NCBI RefSeq assembly: GCF_036669915.1 | Contig: NC_089322.1 | Location: 5,549,192-5,613,191 of the forward strand | Direction: 5' to 3' | Source of the DNA: Pocillopora verrucosa | Lineage: Eukaryota; Cnidaria; Anthozoa; Scleractinia; Pocilloporidae | DNA length: 64,000 nucleotides | Part shown: in pieces, positions 36,001 through 47,856 of the stretch | Layout: each line of letters begins with the position of its first letter | How positions within the stretch are numbered: the stretch's first letter is position 1 | Notes under the pieces: model-generated | What the model was told of the DNA's origin: nothing | The model's database searches: none | What the model saw: the letters and a program-made list of their open reading frames with translations, nothing else | Position numbers and translations under genes: made by a program

Positions 36001-39000
36001 TTCTTCCAGTGCTATAATCTGTGTTTCTAATTTCTATCAGCAGTTGGCTTTGAATTCCTCAGGAGTTAGCAGGATAAGTAGCTATACTCTTTTAAAACAT
36101 GAAGTTCCCAATTCCATTTCCCTTCCTTTTACTTTTTTGTTAGTCATATTCATATTCCACAATTTTGACTCGTTTGAAAATTGTTCAGGAACCTGAAATG
36201 GACCTTCTTGAACACGGTATCATGCTAATTGCCAATTGGGATGTTTTCAACAGGTCTGAAGTAAAGAAAACGTCAAAATCCACCGAAGAAGATGAGTCCT
36301 TTGAATTATACGGAAATCCAGAGTCCGACGAGGGGTTAACACGCTATGCCCGAGCCATACTTACCCAGCTTCTCCCAACTGTTGAGCGCAACCTTTACGA
36401 ACGTGTAGACGGACAGAAACCAGACCCAAATTCCGAGCCAAAACCTGAAAAATCTTCCATGTTTCCCGGAATTGTGAAGATGCACAGAGAAGCAAACACA
36501 TCGCAAAATGACAAACTTTTTATTAAAAACAAATTCAATCGGTCGGATGTCACCAATATGACATCTGACATCGACTTGGACTTGTTATATGCTGATTCAT
36601 CAGTTCTTAACAAGAGCAACGGCGTGGTAACAAAAGGTGAAGTCCATTTAAATGAACAACTAAATTTCGGAGAGCCAGTTCAGTTTAAGAAAGGATTCAC
36701 AGCCGACATGATGAAAGTTTCTTTCACGAGTAAGGTTACTCTTCTTGATGATGAGAAGTACCGGAAAAGCTATCTTGAAGACGAGGAACTAGCAGATGTT
36801 AATGTTCGTGATTTCGTCAAACTCGTTGCACCAAAATCTGACCAAAATTTCAGGGTGAAAACCTCTGAGAGAGAGGCTCTGAATGAGCCTTCGGTTGATT
36901 CAAAGGAAATGAACAGCACGTCCGCTGACGATGAGCGAGAGACAAACTTGACAACAGCAGCGCACGACTCAAGACACCAGCGAAGTCGCAGACAAAACTT
37001 TGTTCAAAAATTCCTTAATGCTCCTCGAAAGATTTCGTTCACACTCTTTAAGAAAAAAGTTATAGGCATAGATATGAAAGTGGAGACCACTGTTCGAATT
37101 GAATCAATTAAAAAGCTAGTCAACCTTAAGCTTGACAAGACCGAGTTGTATTTAACTCTGCATTTGGGAGCCAGTGTAACAGCGCCACTTCTCCGAGAAT
37201 CCATTGACACCACTAAGAAAGAAACAAAGAAGATAAATGGACTAAACGTCGAAGTTGTAAGTGCTTGAATTTAAAATGTCGATGTTAGATCGGGCCTCTA
37301 TTTCGGCAGGTTTTTTCTGGGAGGCAGCTCACGGTTTGCGAAAAACAAGGTCGACAAAAGCACTAGCATGGAAGAAAGTAAATTGCACCAGTGGCTCGTG
37401 TGCCTTCATTTACGTGTATTAGATTTTGAGTTTTACTTATTTCAATAGACGCTATAATGACTGCTTTTAAACGATTCTACGATAACAGGATAATATTGAA
37501 ACCTTTAGCCCCACATAATTTAGCCGTAAAAAATTGCCTGTCAGGGAGGTAGACGACGACCACGACCGAATTATAAACTTAGGCTTTTTGCGCAGGAGGC
37601 CCAAGTAATGACCGAACTGTTTGAAAAAGTTTATGTACATGTAATGCAATTTACTGGTTTTTTTTTCTCTTTTCTACAGAGCCACAGTATTCCGATATTT
37701 TGGGTCGTCAGTCTTGATGTGGATTTTATTCTTAAGCCATCTTTTAGCATCTCAGTGGACCCAGGCTCACTCTCACCATCCCAGTTGAACGTAATGGTGA
37801 GTAGATATAACTCAATCGATGGTTAAAATGTAATGTAAACAATGATTGACATATCTGGGCGCATTGCGTGTTTAATCATCAGATAAGAAATTTTTCTGTT
37901 ACTCTAATATGCAACGATGTTGTTGTTTTAGCATTAACTTTGTCGTAAGAGTATTTACATATATTTGCCGTTCAAACTGGAACACCATGATGTATGACGC
38001 AGAGTCAAATAGGCAATGGTTATTTTAACCTCATTTGGCAAGAAAAAAATAGGTGGAATGGTAAAAGAGTCTAGTTCTTGTTGTAAGGATTAGCTTCCGA
38101 GGATAAGTTACGGCTTTTTGTCACCATTATGGAGAAGTACATCCTGATTTTCGTGTACGTTTGGGCTGAGAGCAGAAGTGTTGGTGTTCTTAACTTCTCC
38201 ACACCTTATTTCAATAAATACACCTTAGGGCGAAGGTTTCCAAATAATACGTGCGGATGTTTTGCGAATTGTACGGCGAACTTCCGAGTGCCGCTGGGGT
38301 GAAGAGTAATACGAGCGATGAACAAAATATCCGTTCATATTTTTTGATTTCTTAAATGCATCAGCACTATATCGATTGAATAAGGCGTGCGCGAAAGACG
38401 AAAACAACACAAACGAAAAGCGCTCTTCATGATAAAAATCTACGCACTTTAAAAAATCATACATATCGCGGCAAGGGTGAAAAATTTGATTTCTTTCTTA
38501 TTTTAATGTTAGATAGGCTAGGCTATAACTAAAATCACTGGATACTTTTTTTTAGCAAAATATCTTTTTATTTCAGAGAAAAATACAAATAACGAAATTC
38601 CGTTAAAATCGTCATTTTTAGCAGCAAATTATTGCACGAGTTTGAGGGCTTCGCGTGCAAAAACGAATCACTATCTCGTCTTTTAAGCACTCAAATCTTC
38701 TTTTTTGATCTCATAAGACCTCTCAAAATTATTTTTGTAAACATTGCACTCTTCTTTGCGCTTAAAATAATTTAATTTCGAAAGCATGCATTTCTCTTCA
38801 GTAAAAATACTTCGTGAATAAAATTAATTCTCACCATGTGCTAAACCTTCAAATGGATTAAGTTTTTGGTGGTTGAATTTCGAAAAGATGTTCTCAATAT
38901 TACTGTAAAAATTTGTTTGGGCAAATGATTGAGAGAGTTACAATAGCTTTTCAAAGTCCGTTAAAATGCAGTTATTTGACCTTTTGCGGTCAACATTCCA

Positions 39001-41887
39001 GTTGCGAGTCACACATATTTTAATGTTTCCACCCATATGAGGCCGAAAAATGTACATAGAAAGATATTTCCAAATGCTCTAACCTCATTTGCCGCAGAAG
39101 ACCGATCCAGAGACCATTTTAGTGTGATTCTCTTGTCGATCGTAGTATTTAGGTCTGTATAAATGATAACGTCCGATGAAACCATCAACCCTGTCGAACA
39201 CCATCCTGTTGTCAAACGTTCGATATCTTTCTTCACTGTCGCGTCTTATTCAACGGTTCAGTTGACTGCGAGTATTGCTCAGTTTACAAGGCACTAAAAG
39301 ATTACATCTGACAGTCTAATTCAATGCTAAACTGAGCTGACTACAAACATGTAGGCCCTTTGAGTCTTTGGGTTGTCACGCAATACCGGTGACAAAGGAA
39401 CTTTAGGGGGTAGGTGAAGGGCAAAACTCCATATAATTAAGCACTATCAGAATTGAACTCTTGGAACCTACAAAATATTTTATTCTGTAAACATTTTTGT
39501 AATAGTGTCATCTTTGTCTGGTGACAAACAGTAAAATACATTTATTTATTGCAGGGAATTATTCTTGTTTTTTTGGCGCTCTGTGCCTGTCGTACTTATT
39601 AGGGGTGTTTTTCTTTCCACTAAAATTGCAAGAAATACTCTAATAGCATGAAAGAGAACCTTTTGTACATTTTTAAAACACCATGCTTCAAAACGCAGCG
39701 GTGGGGATGTGTGGCTTATGTGAGGCTGGGGTGCTATGTTCCGTGGCCAATGGGTGGGGCTAGCATAAGGGAGTGGTATTATTAACCGCTGTTAACAGAC
39801 CCAACTACCGTCTAAAACCTTAAGCTACAGAGGGGCCGACATATGTGCGCTCGGCACAAAATAAGGTCGATCTTATCTTCAGGACCGGTAAATTTGAAAG
39901 CCGACTCACGACTTGCGATATTCTTGGTGCATCAAAGCAAAGGAACAATTTCCGTTTCACGCATTCGATCTCTAGTGTTGTAACCACAAACTCTGCCAAT
40001 AAGCGACTTGAACGAACAACAACCTTCCATTTTTTATGTAACAAAGTTGACAGTGTAAGTTAATGTATTTGTGAAAAACAAAGTCCGAAGCCCCGCCTCT
40101 AAGCGAACAATAGGCATCGTGTAATTACCATAAACCAGGTTTTGTTTACTAAGGCTTAGTATTTTTAGCAGTTACTAAATTTAGCTTTTCAACGAGTATT
40201 AGCCAAAGGTCCGATCTCCGCGACTTTCTCAGCAGCAGAGTGAAGTATTTTTGCTTTCCCCTTCCCCTACCCCCTAAAAAATAACTTTCCATCGTATGAT
40301 TTGCATTGCGTGACGACTCTCCGTATACAAAACTACGTTGACTGCAACATATGTGTAGTGCCACTTTTAAAAGCATCGATCAGATCTACTGCACCACAAA
40401 CTGAACAACACTCACAGTCAACTGAACCGCTGAATAAGATGCCACAGTGCAGAAAGATGTCAAACGTTTTATAACGAAGGTTGGTGACAGTTCGCAGATT
40501 GACAGGCAGTTTCATCGGACGTTATAAATAAGACGAGCGACAAGATAACCATAGACTAAGGCAAATGAGGTTAGAGCATTTGGAAATGTGTACCATGTAC
40601 ATTTTCCGGCCTCATATGGGTTGAATCATATTAAAGTATGTGTGAGACTCGCATCTGGAATGTTGATCGCGAAAGGTCAAATAACTGCATTTTAACGGAC
40701 TTTGAAAAGCTTTCGTATCGCTCTCAATCATTTGCCCAAAGAAATTTTTACAGTAATATTGAAAACGTCTTTTCGTAATTCTACCGCCCAAAGCTTAATC
40801 CATTTGAAGGTTTAGCACATGCTGAAAATTAACTTTACTCACAAAATACTTTCACTGAAGAGAAATATATGCTTTCGAAATTAAATTATTTTGCACGCAA
40901 AGAGGAACGCACTGTTTACAAACATCGTTTTGTGAGGTCTTATGAGGTTGAAAAAGAAGATTTGAGTGTTAAAAAGACGAGATTGTGATTCGTTTTTTAA
41001 TGTGAAGCCCTCAAACTTGTGCAATAATTTGCCGCTAAAAATGACGATTTTAATGGAAGTTTGTTATTTGTATTTTTCTCTGAAATAAAAAGATATTTTG
41101 CCAAAAAAAGTATCCAGTGATTTTAGTTATAGTCTAGCCTATCTAATATTAAAACAAAAAAGAAATCGAATTTTTCACCCTTGCCGCGAAATTTAGAATT
41201 TGTCTGATTTTTACAGACAAGCGCTCTTAAAGATCAATGCTCAAAAAGTCAAACCTCAAAAAAAAATACCAAAAAATCTGAATGTGAATCGTTCATTGCG
41301 GCCATGTTTTTTGCTCCGCTTTCCATCTTATTTTTTGACATGTTCTACAGTATAATAATGTGGCATAATTTTCGGGTTCCGTTGTCCTTATAACGGGTAA
41401 AATGTCTCACTTGATGAATAATAAATCGCTCTCTCTGTCAGCAATAACTTCGATGATGTAAGAGACAGGTAAAGAATGATGGATTTCATGAAATCATACA
41501 AATATATAAATGAATTAATAAAATAAAAGCTCTTACATGTCATTTCAGGTAACGCCCTATGCATCAGTAACAGCCACTTTGCAAGGATCTGTATCCGTAT
41601 GGCTTATAAGGGCTGGGGTATACGGCGACGGACACTTGATAAGCGGAAGTCTTCCAATCAGCGTGTCGTATGATGAAAATCGCCCTTCCTACAGGGATAT
41701 CTGCGTAGATGTTTCAGCTGACTTACGGATCCTTGAACTGGAAGCCGGTGTCTTCTACCAATGGAAGTCATGTTGGTGGGACTGGTGGAGGCTTAGATGC
41801 AAGTGGGGTACTCGACGCACCTTGCACAGTTTTGGCCGATGGTCTGCCTTCAGTTTGAGGCAAAATATGATTAATGAATGTTTCTGA
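33027..41887 (+). CDS. Unrecognised membrane-anchored, furin-site protein, array copy A
   Basis: Five exons in consistent phase: 33027-33327, 35076-35247, 36254-37256, 37680-37796, 41549-41887; 643 residues. No family recognised. Parts: a charged cytosolic tail (1-38), a membrane segment (about 40-63, IFAVIALVVGGAILTATLL), then an ectodomain with at least eight N-X-S/T sequons, including NKTS, NVTR, NTSQ and NMTS. An acidic region (about 160-395) precedes a furin-like RSRR at 401-404. The remainder looks beta-rich. The end is rich in Trp and Cys (CWWDWWRLRCKW). A type II topology is inferred from the basic residues before the membrane segment. Residues 74-150 faintly recall the N-terminal sheet of large lipid-transfer proteins, which I would not rely on. 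Copy B is a near twin. Intron 4 carries a 2.8-kb foldback. Confidence 0.85.
38454..41226. mobile_element. 2.8-kb foldback insertion in intron 4 of copy A
   Basis: Long inverted arms, about 38466-39293 and 40390-41189, starting tcgcggcaagggtgaaaaa and diverged by mismatches and small indels, enclose about 1.1 kb of unique sequence. Copy B has an uninterrupted gcactttaaagatcaa at this place, whereas copy A has ttaaa on both sides (38449-38453 and 41227-41231). The spacer encodes nothing recognisable. The outermost 12 and 36 bases are not inverted, so the exact ends are uncertain. Confidence 0.75.
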
Positions 41888-42626
41888 TAACACTTTCCGA
41901 GGCGGTCCGAGTGTTGTGAACTGTTTAGTTTTTAAAGAACTTTTTAATTGAGTGTCGAAAATAATCCGAGAATGCATTAGTTTTGCCTTACTTTGCTCTA
42001 TGAATGGTCTAAAAAACTCCGCCACTCCTTCACTGGCGATCTGATGCATAACTTACATCTATCACGACTCGCGGTCACCCACGTTTTCCCGCGCTTTTAG
42101 GTGGGCTGCTTGTTTTTACTTTGAGTTTTGTTAGCTCTTCAGGGTGTTTTTATTTGTTCTGATTGGCTTGTGTAATTATTGAGTTGTTTTGGCTTTACGA
42201 CACTTAATCTAAAAGTGCTTTAAATAAGATTTAGTATTTTCCAGTGTGTTTTTAGAGGTTTGGTTTTTTCGGATTTTATTAATCTTAAAGTCGAAGTACC
42301 TTAGATTAGAGAGAGCATGCGTGGATTCTATTTATGGTTTCCAGTCCAATATTGTGGTCGTATGATCATTATTTCCTAGATCATTTCTACGCGAGATCGA
42401 AGCGATTTTTTTTCACCCATTCTGCATTAACAGTGTCAGCGATCGGCAAATCCAAACATATCAGCAATTAAGGTATCTAGGTCGTCAATGATTGTACAAA
42501 GCTCTGGTACCATTCTGTTGTTAAAGGGCAGGAACGGAGAAGATGAAGCTTATGACGTCACAAGTCACTTGCATCAACAAATGCTTGTCGACCGGTGATT
42601 GATGGCTCTTCATCAGATTAGTTGGA

Positions 42627-42839
42627 TTAACCCTTTACACCCTAACATCAGTATGCATATTCTCCATACTGTTCTCTATAGATTCACTAAGGTGCTGACA
42701 AGGAGAATTTGCTTTTACATTTAAGAGATTCTTTAGTTGGTGATCATTTCCTTTTTCCTTTTGACCTTAATGAGTGATCCAGGAGTGATGTTGAAAGAAG
42801 AAACTAGCCGCTGGTCACTCTTAGACTTTAAGGAGTTAA
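42627..42839 (+). mobile_element. TTAA-flanked MITE, family M1, 3' of copy A
   Basis: Begins TTAACCCTTTACACCCTAAC and ends in GAGTTAA, with TTAA at each edge. The same copy is at the matching site 3' of copy B, so it predates the A/B duplication. The surrounding 41888-43780 is the 3' flank, repeated at 53368-54780. Confidence 0.8.
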
Positions 42840-43779
42840 AGAAGATCCCATGTAGTTTCGTAACTATTCGTCTCAGCATTGAGATGATTTATGTACTCAG
42901 TGCTTCTCCAAATTGATTAAAAAGCTAAGCAAGTTAATTAAATCATTTAATTTGGGCAAAAAAGAAAAAAATCTTACTGTTTTGACAGCTTAAAATCTTT
43001 CATCGTCATTTTGTGCCTTATGACGGAGTCGGAAACCGACACGATGAACGGCAAAACGAATTGCCCGTCTAAAAAAATGTAATGCTCCTTCTCTTTTGGT
43101 TAGGATAGCTGTAAAAGTTCCAATCATACCATGGATAACTAGTCTGTATAGTAATGGACCGTCTATATAACCAGAGTGTTTCGTGTGCAAGAACAATAAA
43201 CTACTGTTAAAACGCAAGCCTTGAATTGATAACTTAACGTTGCTCGATGTTGTAGCCAATAATTAATGTCACAGTGGGAACCTTACACATTGTGCATTTT
43301 GTTCGAGATCTTCTTGATCATCTCCATCATGGCACAATCAGGGGTGGCGGGGAGCGGGTTAAATTGAGTGCCAAATGATTTTCGTTGTGAATAAATTTGC
43401 CATTAATAATATGGCCCAAATTAAAAAAAGCTTTCAAACCTTGGATAACTACCTCCCTCTTGTAAACTGGAGGGTTACACCACTAATGGCCTTTGTGCGA
43501 TTTCTCTTTACGTTCCCGAATCAAATTATATGCTTCTTCCCATCTTGAAGGAAAACATGGGCTCCAGATTGCAAGCTCATCAGAATGTTTTTCGTCGGCT
43601 AAACTAAATTGAATTGAAATTGTTAATCAAATGAACCCCAAATAAAACGATGAAGCTGATCTTGAAAAGCTTGATTCGTTTAAGCAACAAGCATAGCAAT
43701 CAATTCCATTTCCTTTTTGGCAGTCACCGCAAAAATAAGCCAGTAAGGTAAACAAAATGAAGATGGGAAAGAGACGTTT

Positions 43780-44488
43780 TGTTTGAAGGCCTTGTGTGAT
43801 TCCCACCTGGCTACTGTGCAAGGATTTGTCATTTGCTGGTTCTTCTGTTATCAATAAGCGCAATGGATCAGTCACTAGAGACCTGGTCCATTTGATTGAA
43901 AAATGGAATTTCGGATAGCCAATTCAATTCCATAATGTTAATGTAACTTAAAAGATGAGCGTTACATCTACAAGTAGCGTAATACTGTTTATCGACGTGA
44001 AATCTCGAAGAAGCTATCTTAAGGATAAGGAATTATGAAACGTTAACTGCACTGGCTTCGTAAAGCTCAACGCCCAAAATATGACCAATAATTCAGGATG
44101 AGAGAATTCCGAGGGAGAGGCAAAAAAGCGAACCATCCGCTGATTCTTACGCATCGAGCACTACCTCCGCCAGCAATGGTGAGCAAGAGACAAACTTGAC
44201 AACAGCATCGCACGACTCAAGCACCGAAGTGCAGAATCGCAGAAAGAGCTCTTTTCCAAATTCCTCAACGCTTAACATTATAGGAAAAAGGTTATTGGCA
44301 TAAATATGAAAGTGAAAGCCACCATTCATATCGAATCAATGAAAAAGTTCTATGTAGGAGAGCTTGACAAGGCTGAGTTCGATTTAATTCTGCAGCTGGG
44401 ATCCAGTTCAACAGTGAAACTTCTCCGAAACTCCATTGACACCACTAAGAAAGCAACAAAGAAGAAAAAAGGATTGGGCATTATAGTT
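43780..44488 (+). pseudogene. Relic of a diverged array subfamily (relic 1, exon 3 part)
   Basis: Matches exon 3 of A/B in order but with gaps and stops: SSVINKRNGSVTRDLVHL, then a stop inside the WNFG block, and near the end ESMKKFYVGELDKAEFDLIL, followed by the conserved donor gtt|gtaagtgct. It is closer to the relic at 54780 than to A or B, so it derives from a separate subfamily. No membrane exon precedes it. Confidence 0.75.
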
Positions 44489-45149
44489 GTAAGTGCTTAG
44501 AAAAAGAATGCTGAGGTTGAATCGGTCCTCCATTTCGACGAAATTTTTTAATAGGGGAGCTAATCTGCGGTTTGTGGAAAAGCAGGGTTAATATTAACGT
44601 AAATATTGTGGGAAGTAAATGATAACTGTAAGATGACCCTGACAGACTCATGCCCAGTGCATCAAAAATAAAATTGCCAACGATGACGGCATACATGCAT
44701 CCATCTTCTGATAGGTCAAAGGTTGAATCCTATTAAAATCAATTTAAATCCATATTTGTATTCAACATTTACTTAACCTTGTAATTTATAAGGAGAGGAG
44801 TGGGGATGGGTTAGTCAATATTTGTATATATTTCGCCTTTCTGCACCCTTTCTGCCGCCGCTGCCTCTATTTCCAAATAAAACAGGGCCGGTTGAATAAA
44901 CGATTGCGAGATTCGTAACGTTAACTCTCCCTAATAAGACGCCTGCACTATGCAGGCTACGTGACTTCAGGCATTTTGGCAGAATGTGGAAACATTCTGT
45001 GAGTTCCTCCAACACTCCGCACGCATCCTCAGCTACTTTCAGTAGGTTATAGGTGTCAGTAAACTCCACACTTTGCTGAAGCCAAAAGAAAATCTTGAAC
45101 ACCTAGTCACGTTGACTGAATCTGGCATCAAGACTAAATTTCAGTTGCA

Positions 45150-45690
45150 ACTCTATGATCAAGTATATTTGCTTTGAATCCGTGCTCGCTGATCTACATG
45201 CCATCAATTTACCGCCACAAAGTTGCCATGTGGGGCTTCCTATATCTTTATCTATATCTGCTCTCGTTTGACAAAGAACTAGTTTGGTTCTGTTTAATAA
45301 GGTTCTCTTCGGGCAAGCAGCAGCAATGAAAGGAACGATTACTGTTTTAAAAAGGTTTCCCTAAAAACTAAGCATAGAACAATGATAAGAAATCGTAAAT
45401 TAGACAAAAACAGGAGCCCATAAGTGATGAACTCCTGACGACAATGGTCGAATAATAAACAGAAAGATTAACAGCATCGTCAAAAACACAAAATGGCGAT
45501 TGGCAACTGATTTAGCGGCAAATCAAGATCATCCCATACACTTTTTAAATCGTGAATCGCGCGCATGCGCAAGAGCAACTCTATGGTCAAGTATATTTGC
45601 TTTGAATCCGTGCTCGCTGATCTACATGCCGCCAATTTACCGCCACAAAGTCGCCATGTGGGGCTTCCTATATCTGTATCTATATCTGCC
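45150..45690 (+). repeat. Direct repeat of about 118 bp
   Basis: The block from caactctatgatcaagtata to ttcctatatctttatctata occurs at about 45150-45268 and again at 45573-45690 with few differences. A 20-base core (agttgccatgtggggcttcc) recurs near 55350. The remaining 44489-45530 shows nothing else. Confidence 0.7.
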
Positions 45691-47806
45691 CATAAGTGAT
45701 GAGAAAGAAGCCAATGATAATCTTAAAAGAGTTTTTTTTTCGTTTTAGTTTCAACAAGCAGCGCCAGCGACTGGCAGGCATGCAAGGATTCACACTGAAA
45801 TAACAGAACAACCTTCGTTTTTCATAAAATTGTAATTCACAATCCTTGAACTTGAAAACAATCCGAAGATTCATTGAAAATATCACTTACCGCGAAGCGC
45901 ACGGAGTTTACAGATGTTCAAAAGCTTTTTCTGTTATAGCGTGAGATTGAGGACAAAATCGATCATTACGTTTCGTATCGTGTGTTTTTCCTGTGTGAAG
46001 CAACAAAAGATGCCGGAGACTGACGAAATTACAAGTTAACACGAAAATCATAGCTAGCGATTTTCAGTGAATTTTTAACGAACAATTTTCTTGTAAGTTT
46101 CAAGACAATTTGAAGATTCAAAATACGTATTACGTACTAAAATGTGAAAGTTATACACCACAAAATTGATAAATAGGCCTGAAATGAAATTCTATCTTGT
46201 TATTGATTATACGTTGCTTAGCACGTGACTAAAATCTACCCAGGCGGAGATCATTTATATCACTCAAAACTCGTTCTCGTTTGTCTCATTTGATAAAGAG
46301 GGAATCGTTAATGTTTTCATTAAGAAGTTATTGCCTTGATTTTCTAATTTTTACAACGATAGACAGTAAATTTCACTTTTCACCCACATTTACTTTCAAC
46401 CTTTTCTTTTGAACCAGAAACAAAAATGATAGACGTTTAAAACACATGACATCATTCACCCTTGTCAAATGTAATAGCACGATCATTTCAATTTCAATTA
46501 CTTTGTTTTTTTGCTACATTAGCGAACACTGAACTACTGCTTGCACTCTAGATACGACAATCAACCAAAAAATTCCCTAAACCAGTTAACATTAAACATA
46601 ATCCAAAATATCATGTGTCAATTCACGAGTTTGCTCATAGAGCACTTTGATTTACAGCAGTTTGCATCCTCAAAGAGATTGAAGATCAGTTCCATAATTT
46701 TTTTGACCCCGGAAAAGTTCATTTACTAACCTAAACTTCAGGGTAAAGTTGTAAAACAAACCTTAATTAAAACTTTTCATTTCAACTGTCTACTAAACCT
46801 AAAAATATCGCGCTGTCAGTCACGGCGAAAAAACAAAAGATTAAGCCATCGCGAATGAACAAAAATACTTCAAATCAAAGTGCTCTGTGAGCAAACTCGT
46901 GAATTGACACATGATTTTTTAGACTATATTTAATGTTATCTGGTTTAGGGAATTTTTTGGTTGATTGTCATATCTAGAGTACGAGCAGTAGTTCAGTGTT
47001 CGCTAATGTAGCAAAGAAACAAAGTAACGTTGGGATAAGAAGGCATTACAATTGAAATGATCATGCTAGTACATTTGACAAGGTGGATGATGTCATGTGT
47101 TTTAAACGTCTATCATTTTTGTTTCTGGTTCAAAAGAAAAGGTTGGAAGTAAATGTGGGTGAAAAGTGAAATTTACTGTTTTTTTAATTGTTCTTTAAAA
47201 ATTCAAATTGAAAATCGGTAGCTAAAATTGTTTGTTTAGGTGTTATTTGATTTTCGTGTTAACTTGTTATTTCGTCAGTCGCCAGCACTTTTGTTGCTTC
47301 ACACAGGAAAAACACACGCGACGAAACGTAATGATCAATTTTGTCCTCAATCTCACGCCATGACAGAAAAAGCTTCTGAACATCTGTAAACTCCGAGCGC
47401 TTCGCAGTAAGTGATATTTTCAATGAATCTTCGGGTTGTTTTCAAGTTCAAGGATTGTAAATTACAATGTTATGAAAAACGAAGGTTGTTCTGTTATTTC
47501 AATGTGAATCCTTGCATGCCTGCCAGTCGCTGGCGTCGCTTGTTGAAACTAAAACGAAAAAAAAAAACTCTTTTAAGATTATCATTGGCTTCTTTTTCAC
47601 CCCACCACTATTCTTAGCAACAAAGGTCGCCATTTCGTCTGTTTATTGCTCGCCAAAAACTGTCAAATGCACTCAAAAGCCTAAAATCTTAAAAGAAGTT
47701 TACAGGAATCGACCAATCGAGCGAGCGAGCGAGCGAGCGAATGGCGTTCCCCACATCGTATCTATAACTCGCTCTTGCGCATGCGCGCAATTCACGAGTT
47801 AAAAAG
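45530..47806. repeat. Large inverted duplication upstream of copy B
   Basis: Left arm about 45530-46656 pairs with right arm about 46873-47806 (for example gcatgcaaggattcacac / gtgaatccttgcatgc, and gcgcatgcgc in both outer ends), with mismatches and indels. The 216-bp centre holds 46801-46866, which matches 32886-32947 just upstream of copy A (cctaaaaatatcgc...aacaaaagattaagc). The right arm therefore lies between that ancestral upstream segment and the exon of copy B. A gagc microsatellite is at 47719-47739. Confidence 0.8.
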
Positions 47807-47856
47807 GTCACTCATTACACTGCACCTTCAAAAAGGACGGAGCTTCATCCTCGATC

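Noticed and set aside
36165-36253. Upstream extension of exon 3 of copy A as an independent start
   Set aside because: The extension is intron: exon 2 ends in phase 2, and the acceptor at 36253 restores R-S-E-V, as in copies B and C.
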